This document shows, one piece after another, positions 1 to 8,065 of a DNA stretch of 8,086 nucleotides. The position numbers and the translations under genes are program-made. The number at the start of each line of letters is the position of its first letter. Within the stretch, counting starts at the first letter, position 1. The notes under the pieces were generated by a model. The model worked only from the letters and a program-made list of their open reading frames with translations, ran no database searches and was not told the DNA's origin. Source of the stretch: XYC2-FULL-41-22 sp041666465 (GTDB lineage: Bacteria; Patescibacteriota; Gracilibacteria; UBA1369; UBA12470); the NCBI GenBank assembly GCA_041666465.1, contig JBAYGX010000067.1, positions 1 to 8,086 of the forward strand, in the 5' to 3' direction.

Positions 1-516
1 CCTACTGTATTTACCAAAACTAACGAAAAAACGCAATAAAGACTTAATGAAGGCAAAAAAATACTTTCTTTGCCATAAATTCCAGACCAAAAAAATACCA
101 TATGTACCAGGCTTCATTATACGAGCAACTTCATGCAAAGCTTTTAATCTAAATTCTTCCGAAGGTATATGATGAAAAGCCGCAACACTCAAAACTAAAT
201 CAAAACCGGAATCTGGATAGGGAAGTGATAAAAAATCACCAACTTTAAAAGAAGCCGCCCTTTTTTTAGCAATTTCTATAAATTTCTCATTATTATCAAC
301 TCCATAATAATCAACTTGCGCCTTCTGTTTCAGATAATCCATAAGCCTACCATTACCGCATCCTATATCAAGAACATTCAATCCGTCTTTAAGATATTCA
401 TCAAAAACAGAAAAATCTTGCCAATTACAACGACGAGTCATATCAAAATCCTCTGCGATTTCAGTATAATCACTCTTAACTTTCTCAAGTAATTGTTTTG
501 CAGTAGACTCCTTCAT
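1..516 (-). CDS. Trm9/ALKBH8-like tRNA methyltransferase, C-terminal part outside the window
   Basis: This is a class I SAM-dependent methyltransferase. It starts at the ATG at 516 and stays open to base 1, giving 172 residues with no stop; family members are usually somewhat longer, so the C-terminus is missing. I see the SAM-binding motif I VLDIGCGNG (residues 48-56), the acidic end of strand 2 in GVDNN (72-76), GDF (93-95), and the motif IV stretch FDLVLSVAAFHHI. Several features resemble Trm9/ALKBH8 more than a generic methyltransferase: an N-terminal Y-x-E-I-A-x-x-F-x-x-T-R-x-x-x-W pattern (residues 17-32), HH followed by S-x-E-x-x-R, and a W-x-x-x-Q after the last core strand (residues 145-149). 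Trm9 methyl-esterifies cm5U34 in tRNA to mcm5U34. The divergent elp3 88 bp away would make that substrate. An in-frame TAA at 538-540 limits the start to this ATG or a GTG at 534. The methyltransferase fold is certain; the tRNA role is inferred from motifs and context. Confidence 0.85.
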   Translation of the reverse strand, partial: MKESTAKQLLEKVKSDYTEIAEDFDMTRRCNWQDFSVFDEYLKDGLNVLDIGCGNGRLMDYLKQKAQVDYYGVDNNEKFIEIAKKRAASFKVGDFLSLPYPDSGFDLVLSVAAFHHIPSEEFRLKALHEVARIMKPGTYGIFLVWNLWQRKYFFAFIKSLLRFFVSFGKYSR

Positions 517-536
517 AAGATAGATTAGATGCACGA

Positions 537-566
537 ATTATACCCTCAGAGTAAAAGCGAAGCGAA
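537..566 (-). promoter_or_regulatory. Probable promoter of the Trm9-like methyltransferase gene
   Basis: On the minus strand a perfect TATAAT lies at 542-537, ending 20 nt before the ATG at 516. The best -35 candidate is TTCGCT at 566-561 with an 18-bp spacer, matching the consensus at only three positions, so the -35 is weak. Transcription would begin near 530, leaving a leader of about 14 nt with no Shine-Dalgarno sequence. I found no comparably good plus-strand promoter for elp3 in the same gap. TTGCAG (497-502) with TAGATT (521-526) is possible but poor. Confidence 0.4.
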
Positions 567-604
567 TTGATCCCGGCCACATTAGGGGCAAAACACAACT
601 CATC

Positions 605-2248
605 ATGCGAAACGAAAAACTGTTACTTTCAATATTGGAAGCAGCCATAAAAGAAAAGCCCGAAACCGCTAAAGAACTTCAACGAATAAAAAATCGATTT
701 TCAGGTAAACTTGAATCATATTCGGCATCAAATTACGAACTCAATAAGTTTTACCAAGAATTAGTTAAAAAAAACCTTCTAAAAGACAACTCGGAACTAA
801 AAAAACTAATTAAAAAACGCACGGTAAGATCGATTTCCGGTGTTGCAATCATAACCGTACTTACCAAACCATACCCTTGTCCCGGCAAATGCGTATTTTG
901 CCCAAACGAGAAAGGTATGCCAAAAAGCTATCTCTCAAACGAACCGGCAGCAATGCGTGCTCTTTTAAACGACTTTGACCCGGTTAAACAAATCGAAAAA
1001 CGATTAACAAGCCTGAAAAATCAAGGACATCCAACCGATAAAATAGAGCTTATAGTGCTTGGTGGTACATTTTCATTTTATCCAAAAAGATATCAGAAAA
1101 ATTTCATAAGAAAATGTTTCAACGCACTAAATGAAGGGAAACCTGAAAAATCACTAAATAAAGCTCAAAAAAAGAACGAAACGGCCCTTCACAGGGTCGT
1201 AGGTCTAAGCCTCGAGACCAGACCGGATTTCGTCACGAAAGACGAGGTAAGATGGCTCAGAGAACTCGGATGCACGAAAATTCAGCTCGGAGTCCAACAT
1301 CTCGATAACGAAATTCTTAAATATGTTAAACGAGGACATCTAAAAGAGGATTCAATTCGTGCAATTAAGCTAGCCAGAGATGCGGGACTCAAAATTTGCC
1401 TTCATATAATGCCAAATCTTCCAGGAAGCACACCTGAAAAAGACCTTAATGTATTTAAAGAGCTTTTTGAAAGCCAAGACTTCCGACCTGATTATTTAAA
1501 AATATATCCATGCAGCGTTACGCCATTTAGCGAACTCGAAAAATGGTTCAAAAAGGGCAAATACAAGAGTTATCCATACGAGGAGCTTAAAAAATTAATA
1601 GTAAAAATTAAAGGACTCATACCCGAATATGTAAGAATCGAACGACTTGTTCGCGATATCCCGGGCGAAAGCATTCTGGAAGGTAGTCGCGTAACAAATC
1701 TTCGCCAAGAATTACAAAGAGAATATCCAAACATGAAATGTCGATGTATCCGTTGCAGAGAAATAAAAGGCACGGAAATCGACACGGGAAAACTCGAATT
1801 TAAAATTCAGGAATTTGAAGCCTCAAATGGAAAAGATTTTTTTCTTTCGTACAATCAAACAGTGCGAAGCGATAGCGGAGCACCTTACTATAAGCCGTTT
1901 TGCGAAAGCAAAACACAAAACGACAAAATATGCTCTCTCCTAAGATTAAGATTTCCTTCATCAGATCAAGTAATGCCAGAAATCGATCCATCCACTACAT
2001 CAATAATCCGCGAAGTACACACATACGGAATGCAATTGGAAATCGACAATGAAAGCAGGGGAGAGGCACAGCACATCGGACTTGGCAAAAAACTCATTCT
2101 AAAAGCTGAAGAAATATCACTCAAAAACGGATACAAAAAAATCGCGGTTATCAGTAGCATCGGAACACGAGAATACTACAAAAAACTTGGATATAAACTG
2201 GAGGGGACTTACATGATGAAAAACTTACTCATTAAGCGGCCAATCTGA
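605..2248 (+). CDS. elp3: Elp3, tRNA uridine-34 carboxymethyl-forming radical SAM / GNAT enzyme
   Basis: Elp3 uses acetyl-CoA and radical SAM chemistry to add a carboxymethyl group to carbon 5 of wobble uridine 34 in tRNA. The 547 residues are full length for the family. An N-terminal, mostly helical basic region (1-80) is the likely tRNA-binding part. It is followed by the radical SAM cluster motif C92-x3-C96-x2-C99, GGTFSFYP (153-160), and SLETRPDFV (202-210). C379, C381 and C384 form the C-x-C-x2-C of the zinc site. The GNAT domain (about 410-547) has REVHTYG (469-475), the acetyl-CoA loop QHIGLGKKL (489-497) and TREYYKKLGY (521-530) with the paired tyrosines Y524 and Y525. The sequence around the cluster, with GMPKSYL and NEPAAMRAL, is the bacterial type seen in Dehalococcoides and CPR genomes. 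No other ATG lies upstream in frame. The ribosome binding site is not obvious. The gene ends on TGA and overlaps the giant convergent gene by 17 bases. Confidence 0.97.
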   Translation: MRNEKLLLSILEAAIKEKPETAKELQRIKNRFSGKLESYSASNYELNKFYQELVKKNLLKDNSELKKLIKKRTVRSISGVAIITVLTKPYPCPGKCVFCPNEKGMPKSYLSNEPAAMRALLNDFDPVKQIEKRLTSLKNQGHPTDKIELIVLGGTFSFYPKRYQKNFIRKCFNALNEGKPEKSLNKAQKKNETALHRVVGLSLETRPDFVTKDEVRWLRELGCTKIQLGVQHLDNEILKYVKRGHLKEDSIRAIKLARDAGLKICLHIMPNLPGSTPEKDLNVFKELFESQDFRPDYLKIYPCSVTPFSELEKWFKKGKYKSYPYEELKKLIVKIKGLIPEYVRIERLVRDIPGESILEGSRVTNLRQELQREYPNMKCRCIRCREIKGTEIDTGKLEFKIQEFEASNGKDFFLSYNQTVRSDSGAPYYKPFCESKTQNDKICSLLRLRFPSSDQVMPEIDPSTTSIIREVHTYGMQLEIDNESRGEAQHIGLGKKLILKAEEISLKNGYKKIAVISSIGTREYYKKLGYKLEGTYMMKNLLIKRPI

Positions 2249-5200
2249 CAACCTCCCTTTGGAAATCAAGCTTGGTGCTGGCAGAAACAATACCACTTTC
2301 TTCACCTTTATATTCTTTTACCCATTCGTCATACATAAGCACATCCCTTATATCCCTTCCCAGTTCACTCTTATCAAGATCTTTCCAACCTTGTACTAAG
2401 GTTTCACCGGATTTCTCATTATGCTTCAAAACAGAAGACTCAACCAAGGCTAACGAAACCGCCTGAGTAAAATAATTGGTATATTCAGCTCCATATTTTT
2501 CACCATTAGCAGAATCCAAAATCGGTTTACAAACACCATCTATATTCTTCCAATACTCGTTTAACGGCTCAACATTATTGAAACTATAACCCAATCTTAC
2601 ATACTTACTTATATCTTCATCAACAGTTGCACTATCAACATCATCAGACCATCTCATACCCCAGAAAGAACCACTATTGGCTTGTACAAATACAGTTAAC
2701 AATGTCACTCGCTCAAACTCCGCAACATCGGCAAGTTTGTCTCTACATAAGCGTTCTTGTTCAATTTGAGGAAATGCTGACAACCCATCTATGAATTCAG
2801 CAACTTCAGTATTTTTCTCTTTAATAACATCATCAACAGCTTTCGGTACATCCAACTCATTACCGGAGGCATGTATCAAATCACTCGTTCCTTTCAACAT
2901 CTCTATCATTTTATCTTTATACTTAGAAGAAGCATCGATAACAGGGAAAATTTCAATTTGAGCGCCCTCATCACCAAAAATAGATGGTTTTTCAATCTTC
3001 TGATCTCCTGACAGCCTATAACAAACAACTTTACCTTGTTCATATTTATAAGCAAAACATCCAAGATTTTGAACACCTGCCTTAATCCCTTTCATAAGCA
3101 AATCTCCAGGTAAAACAATATATTTATCGACAGAAGCATGCTCTTTTATATACAACAGAACATCCGTTTTAAATACATCCTGAATGACTTTCATCTTGTC
3201 AAATTCGGTACCAGCTTCGGTAAGTGTTTTTATAAAATAATCCGCTATCGCTTTACTCCTGGAAGGATATTCCTTACCTTCAGGATCAATATTGCCTATA
3301 TCCGCTACAAACCACATGTCAGAAGTCTCCTCAAAAATATCCTCACCATGATCTTCAAGTTCATCTATCAATTGACCTAATAACTTATCATAGTTATCCG
3401 TATCGGAAAGTTTTTCATCAAATTCCATACCGGCTTCCTGAACAAACCATCTCTCGCCATTCCAATAAAGTCCGAACGCATTTCGATTTCCTTCGTAATA
3501 AAGCTGTTTTAAAGCATCTTCACTCGGACTTCCGGCATAACCAAAAACGTTGACTGCCAACTTGTAAATTGCATAAAGGAATTTATTCTTAGCAACTCCA
3601 TATTCATCCAGAATTTCCTTGTCACTCCTAATCAACACACCCTTATCTCTCGAAATATCTTCTTTTGATAAAACATGTGAAGATCCCATATCCAAACACC
3701 ATTTTTCCAAAGATTCCGTAGAAGATGGATAAGCAACTTCAAATACAGGATTAACACCAACGGAATTCAAATAAAGTTCAAGAATAGGGACTTGTGCGGA
3801 CGCTCTTGCGGACAACTTACCACCGGTAGCCGAAACCGTTCTAATTTCATTAAGTCTTGCCAAAACAAAAGATTTATCAAGTCTTTTGAGATTTTCAAAT
3901 ATAACACTATGTTCAGCCGCAAGCCTACCCTCCAAATAAGCGGCAGACCTCTTATCAAAATCACCGAGAACTCCTTTTATCGCTTTAATATCAATGGCAA
4001 CATCAGCTGAAGCGGGTAACATCTTATCATTTGCAGTAAATATTGAATCATCATCAATTAGATCTGCATAAGAAGTTAACCCAACCAAGGTTTCATAAGA
4101 CTGCCTTAATCGATCAGGCAACACCTGAACTTGAGTTCTTGTTAAACGGACTTGATTTACCGAAAACTGATTTGCCGGAGATAAAGTCTCAAAATACCTT
4201 CCTATATCCTGATTAGTAAAGAACTCTCTTCGATAACCAATCTGCTCTCTGGCAACCATCAACTTAGCGTATTTACAAGCCTCGTCTATCGAAGTTTTTG
4301 CACCTTCAATAGTAGGAACATCGAACTTATCACCAAGCGAAGCCTTAACATACTGCATCGCATAAGCCTTCAAGCTATCTTCTGTTAAAGAAGCTTCTTT
4401 TCCAAGTATATTCAAATTTTTCTCAATCAGCGCCTCAACGATTTCCTGACGAGTAACAACCTTTTCTTGCTTGTAAGATTCAATATTCTTTTCAATCGCC
4501 TTTTTACTTTTACCACTAAGCTGATAATATAATCCTCCACCAGGTATAAGCTGATAAATTAACCTTTCTTTAGTAAAACAAGCCATAACTTTTTCACCAT
4601 CATTCGTACCAACCATCGTGACCCATTCTCTATATAAATCAGAAGTAGGTAATTGTTTCCAATCCTCTTTTTGTCGTGCTATTTCTATCTTGGATTCATC
4701 AACTCGATCATATACATGCATAACCCCACCGGCAATTAATATAATAGGAACCAAAACCAAACCAATGCCTGTAGCAGCAGATGCAAGCGAAGCACTTGTA
4801 ATACCTGCAACCCCCGCAGCAGTAAGCCCTGCCGCAACACCACTGGCAACAGCACTTGAAGACAAAGCCAATGCCGAAACAGAAATGACTAAAGAAGTTC
4901 CTGTCAGTGCGAGATTTATATGTTCTCTAAGAAGTTTATCTTTGTAAATTTCTTTTATAGCAGGATTTTCAGCATTCGCAATCATCTCTTTTAGATCTTC
5001 TATCCTATAAAGAGACATTCCAATCATAAATATATCAACAACAACACCAACTACCAAAAGCGCTCTTTCAGCCTTCAGAGCAACATCCGCCTTTTTAACA
5101 AGCTCAGTAGAATCAGTAACTTTCATTGTTCTATAAATTTCACTCATATCATCAGCATTCCCAGAAGCAAGTTTTTTCGCCAAATCAGGGAATTTCTGAG

Positions 5201-8012
5201 CTAAACGACCGGCAACATCAGGAGAAACACCTTGAGGCCAAGCCTTACCAAAAGCCTGAACAATTCCAGCCTCTGCAACTTTGGCATTTTTATAACCTTC
5301 CATCGAACCTTTTAAGAAATCTTTTACATTTTTTAGTCTTGCTTGAGCAAAACTCATTTTTATCGTATCACCAGCAACATTAGCACTTTTAACAACTTGG
5401 CTTACAGCTTTATATTCAACTATTATTCGAGCAAACTCTTCAGCACCATTACCATTCGCAGCTCTTATTTCTCGTAAAAAACCTACTGCATCTTCTTGAG
5501 AAATATCAATAGCGGCGGCTATCTCCCTCGACAAATCATCAATATTGCCAGTCCCTCTAATCCGAGCAGCAATTCTCGTAACTTCATCAGCAGATTCAGC
5601 AGTAACACGAGCAATATCGGCAGCAACATCTGCTGTTTTAGAAGTACCTTTTAGAAGTCCACTACCATTCAAATCACTTAATGCATTACTTGCCTTTTTT
5701 TCCAATACATCCATTCTTGCTTTTTTCAAACCGGAATACCAATGATAATTAGTATATCGATCCCTAAGTGCAATCAATCTTGTACGAGCAACCAAAGCCT
5801 CTTCAGGTGACAAACCACCTTCCCGAATTAATTTCGCGACATGATTTAAATAACGTTCATGATGTCCGGCAACAACCGAACTACCGGCTTTATAAGTCAA
5901 AACAAAAGGTTTTGAAACATACCCGGCAGTTTTTACGGGTCCCTTAACAACAGTAGACCAAGCAACTGCAGAAATCGTCAACGCCGCAGTCCCATCTACC
6001 GGAGACTCTTTCATATTAACAACCGCCCTAACCGGCAATTGAAATAAAGTATATCCAACAAATCTACAAGTAGCCTTTCCTTCCTCATCCCAATCCCACT
6101 CGGTTGATTCAGAACGGAAGTCCAAAGTACTTTGATTATTAGCTCTTTCCCTAGCTTTCTTAACCCTCTTGAATATCCCATCTTCACCACAGAATTTCTT
6201 TTTGAACTCATCAAATTCAGCTTTCTTATCGGCAAGTGATTGCCCGGGTTTGAGCCCCGAAACAAAATCTTTAAAAGCATTAGTTTCAACTCTCAATTCT
6301 ATCACCAATTCCAAATCATCTTCGATAACTCTATCTACATAATACTGCCTAAGAAGATCTCGAGATTTTTCCAAATCCGCAAGCTCTTCACGATCATCCA
6401 AGTCAGGTTCAAGAAGTCCTATAACATCTTTTGTCAAATCACCGTTCCCATTAGCCAAAGATGCCGTATCAACAGCAACACCAGAAAACTGTCTCATCCA
6501 ATCCCCGCACAAAGAAGGGATCGCCTCTTCCATATACGCAAGATCTCCAAGCAAACCTTCCTTTTCCTTTCCATCTCCAATCATTTTAAGCAAATCGCTC
6601 TTATCAACTTCTGAAATTTTACCTTCAGAGTCTATCTTCCCCATAAGAGAATCGAAGTTCGCACTTGGTACAGTAACTTTTTCTGCTTCGGATTTTGCAG
6701 CTTGATCCTTTTCAGTTTGAGAAAATTTCCTATCAGAACCAGGGGTATCCATGGATCCAATAAGATCGGGAGCAAGCTTAGTCAATACCTGTTCTATAGT
6801 CATATTTTGCCAACCTGGAATAGCTTTGTATTTATCCAGATATTTATTATTCAAAGCGGCCTGCAATTCTTTTTCATCTTTTAGCTGCCTTTCATTTTTA
6901 AACAAATACCCAAGAATAGGAACCTTTCCCAACATTCCGGCAGCAATCGATTGATCGTTTTTGGAATAATCATATTTAACAAAATCACCAAATTTCTCCT
7001 CTCCGCAAATCCACAAACTCAAATCGCTCTGAAGACCAAAAGTTTTAGCAAGGTCCTTATGCCTACTCTCTTCAGCAGCACTTCTGGTCCCTCTTGTTAA
7101 GGTTTCATAACCCTCAAGAAATTCAAGATCCGCAAACAGAATAAGAGCCTTCGTAAATCTATTTTTATTAACATCAATATTTTTTTTCTTAAGCCATTTC
7201 TGAACTTCCTCTATCCCCAAAATCTGACCGGCAACATACACTCCACCAACCAACAAAGCAGTTCTTTTCGTCCATTTCCATATCTTTTCTGCAGCACTTT
7301 CTTTTGCCCCATCAACATGCACCTCAATCTTACCATCAGCAGTAGTGGTAGTAGTAGTCGAATCCCTTTTCTTGAAAAGCTTATAAAGTCCATATCCAAT
7401 CCCAGCTGCCCCCGCCAACGCAATGGCACCGGATGCAACAGGATATTTATTAACAAAATCTCTGGATTCCTGATACCAACCTTTATCTTCCGGTCCGCAT
7501 TCCGGAGCAGGGGAGTGATCCTTCTTTCCGGTAATCGCATCTATAGCTCCACCGGTGGTAATGGAAACATGCCTGAGATCATTATTAAACTCATTCATAA
7601 TTTCCTGATTCCAAAACTTGGATATCTCGGAATCCGGCTTGGCAGCCATATCCCTCAATTTAACAATCGCCGCATATTGCTCCTGACAAACATCCGTATT
7701 GGAAACGGCAATTCTCCTGAAAGAATCCAATGTTACGGGAACCTTCATCTTTCCACCCTCAACCAAAAAAGTCGCAAGAAGTAGTGACCCCAAATATAAA
7801 TTTTCCAATGGTTCAATTTGAACTTCCGATTTTTCATTAAGATTAATTTTTTCAATTTGACGAGCAATAGGGGACCCCGTCTTATGTTCGTAAATTTCCA
7901 AAGCAATAGTAGCCCTTTCAGTAACAGGAGAAGCTTCAGGAACCGCCTCGGGAGACTCAATCCCTGTATCACCCGTATCTTGACTTTGACTTTTACCTGT
8001 ATCGTCAGCCAT
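2232..8012 (-). CDS. Giant uncharacterised protein with internal hydrophobic segments (1,926 aa)
   Basis: I do not recognise this protein. Residues are counted from the ATG at 8012. An ATG at 8033 would add seven residues, but it lies at or upstream of the predicted transcription start. The N-terminus (1-33) is acidic and low in complexity, with three DTG triplets. There is no signal peptide. Residues 34-103 look beta-rich. Two hydrophobic stretches follow (192-215 and 251-266), separated by a six-threonine run and a charged linker. Residues about 540-635 and 720-780 are charged and helical, and 790-953 are alanine-rich helix. A strong hydrophobic segment (983-1002) precedes a long Gly/Ala/Ser-rich hydrophobic block (1033-1100). 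The C-terminal 800 residues look soluble, with several aromatic patches such as GLYWNGERWF and FWGMRW. I see no catalytic motif, cell-wall anchor or adhesin repeat. The frame is open for 5.8 kb with even composition, which makes it certainly coding. Possible roles include a membrane-inserting effector or a cell-envelope scaffold, but nothing in the sequence decides between them. The neighbouring tRNA-modification genes point the other way and give no functional clue. Confidence 0.93.
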   Translation of the reverse strand: MADDTGKSQSQDTGDTGIESPEAVPEASPVTERATIALEIYEHKTGSPIARQIEKINLNEKSEVQIEPLENLYLGSLLLATFLVEGGKMKVPVTLDSFRRIAVSNTDVCQEQYAAIVKLRDMAAKPDSEISKFWNQEIMNEFNNDLRHVSITTGGAIDAITGKKDHSPAPECGPEDKGWYQESRDFVNKYPVASGAIALAGAAGIGYGLYKLFKKRDSTTTTTTADGKIEVHVDGAKESAAEKIWKWTKRTALLVGGVYVAGQILGIEEVQKWLKKKNIDVNKNRFTKALILFADLEFLEGYETLTRGTRSAAEESRHKDLAKTFGLQSDLSLWICGEEKFGDFVKYDYSKNDQSIAAGMLGKVPILGYLFKNERQLKDEKELQAALNNKYLDKYKAIPGWQNMTIEQVLTKLAPDLIGSMDTPGSDRKFSQTEKDQAAKSEAEKVTVPSANFDSLMGKIDSEGKISEVDKSDLLKMIGDGKEKEGLLGDLAYMEEAIPSLCGDWMRQFSGVAVDTASLANGNGDLTKDVIGLLEPDLDDREELADLEKSRDLLRQYYVDRVIEDDLELVIELRVETNAFKDFVSGLKPGQSLADKKAEFDEFKKKFCGEDGIFKRVKKARERANNQSTLDFRSESTEWDWDEEGKATCRFVGYTLFQLPVRAVVNMKESPVDGTAALTISAVAWSTVVKGPVKTAGYVSKPFVLTYKAGSSVVAGHHERYLNHVAKLIREGGLSPEEALVARTRLIALRDRYTNYHWYSGLKKARMDVLEKKASNALSDLNGSGLLKGTSKTADVAADIARVTAESADEVTRIAARIRGTGNIDDLSREIAAAIDISQEDAVGFLREIRAANGNGAEEFARIIVEYKAVSQVVKSANVAGDTIKMSFAQARLKNVKDFLKGSMEGYKNAKVAEAGIVQAFGKAWPQGVSPDVAGRLAQKFPDLAKKLASGNADDMSEIYRTMKVTDSTELVKKADVALKAERALLVVGVVVDIFMIGMSLYRIEDLKEMIANAENPAIKEIYKDKLLREHINLALTGTSLVISVSALALSSSAVASGVAAGLTAAGVAGITSASLASAATGIGLVLVPIILIAGGVMHVYDRVDESKIEIARQKEDWKQLPTSDLYREWVTMVGTNDGEKVMACFTKERLIYQLIPGGGLYYQLSGKSKKAIEKNIESYKQEKVVTRQEIVEALIEKNLNILGKEASLTEDSLKAYAMQYVKASLGDKFDVPTIEGAKTSIDEACKYAKLMVAREQIGYRREFFTNQDIGRYFETLSPANQFSVNQVRLTRTQVQVLPDRLRQSYETLVGLTSYADLIDDDSIFTANDKMLPASADVAIDIKAIKGVLGDFDKRSAAYLEGRLAAEHSVIFENLKRLDKSFVLARLNEIRTVSATGGKLSARASAQVPILELYLNSVGVNPVFEVAYPSSTESLEKWCLDMGSSHVLSKEDISRDKGVLIRSDKEILDEYGVAKNKFLYAIYKLAVNVFGYAGSPSEDALKQLYYEGNRNAFGLYWNGERWFVQEAGMEFDEKLSDTDNYDKLLGQLIDELEDHGEDIFEETSDMWFVADIGNIDPEGKEYPSRSKAIADYFIKTLTEAGTEFDKMKVIQDVFKTDVLLYIKEHASVDKYIVLPGDLLMKGIKAGVQNLGCFAYKYEQGKVVCYRLSGDQKIEKPSIFGDEGAQIEIFPVIDASSKYKDKMIEMLKGTSDLIHASGNELDVPKAVDDVIKEKNTEVAEFIDGLSAFPQIEQERLCRDKLADVAEFERVTLLTVFVQANSGSFWGMRWSDDVDSATVDEDISKYVRLGYSFNNVEPLNEYWKNIDGVCKPILDSANGEKYGAEYTNYFTQAVSLALVESSVLKHNEKSGETLVQGWKDLDKSELGRDIRDVLMYDEWVKEYKGEESGIVSASTKLDFQREVVRLAA
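4713..4916 (-). other. Central hydrophobic, glycine-zipper-like block of the giant protein
   Basis: This encodes residues 1033-1100 of the giant protein. It is about 68 residues almost free of charge and rich in Ala, Gly, Ser, Val and Leu, enough for two or three membrane spans. Small-residue spacing such as G1058-x3-G1062 and A1066-x3-G1070 resembles helix-packing zippers. It ends in a very hydrophobic VLVPIILIAGG before the charged sequence resumes. A further strong segment (residues 983-1002, bases 5007-5066) lies about 30 residues before it, separated by a charged helix. Confidence 0.7.
7341..7358 (-). repeat. Short threonine-codon tandem repeat (six codons)
   Basis: Six consecutive ACT/ACC threonine codons (five ACT, one ACC) encode residues 219-224 of the giant protein. 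They lie just after the first hydrophobic segment and its KKR stop-transfer-like charges. It is an in-frame trinucleotide repeat, so a change in copy number would alter the linker length without a frameshift. Confidence 0.75.
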
Positions 8013-8036
8013 ATTTATCTTATAAATAATCATATA

Positions 8037-8065
8037 ATTATAACAGAAATCAACAGATTGAGCAA
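8037..8065 (-). promoter_or_regulatory. Probable extended -10 promoter of the giant gene
   Basis: On the minus strand TGTTATAAT at 8045-8037 is a perfect extended -10 element. A weak -35 candidate, TTGCTC, sits at 8065-8060 with a 17-bp spacer. Initiation would fall near 8030, just inside or after the ATG at 8033 and about 18 nt before the ATG at 8012. For this reason I prefer the second ATG as the translation start. The leader has no convincing Shine-Dalgarno sequence, only AAGATAA close to the start codon. Confidence 0.5.

Noticed and set aside
497..526. Plus-strand promoter for elp3 (TTGCAG, 18 bp, TAGATT)
   Set aside because: Both boxes match the consensus poorly and would give a leader of about 70 nt. 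It is mentioned but not called.
4618..4947. Plus-strand open frame of 109 codons with an Ala/Thr-rich tail
   Set aside because: It is the complement of the Gly/Ala-rich hydrophobic block of the giant protein, so its composition is a by-product of that block.
6240..6614. Plus-strand open frame of 124 codons
   Set aside because: Antisense shadow of the giant gene; Phe/Ile/Gln-rich translation typical of the complement of acidic helical coding sequence.
6603..6636. EF-hand-like loop around residues 459-470 of the giant protein (D, E, G, I spacing)
   Set aside because: The first calcium-ligand position is lysine and no paired EF-hand is evident, so calcium binding is not supported.
7317..7784. 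Plus-strand open frame of 155 codons opposite the giant gene
   Set aside because: It lies wholly antisense to a strongly coding frame, has no promoter or ribosome site, and its product is low-complexity Ser/Ile/Asn-rich sequence with no family resemblance.
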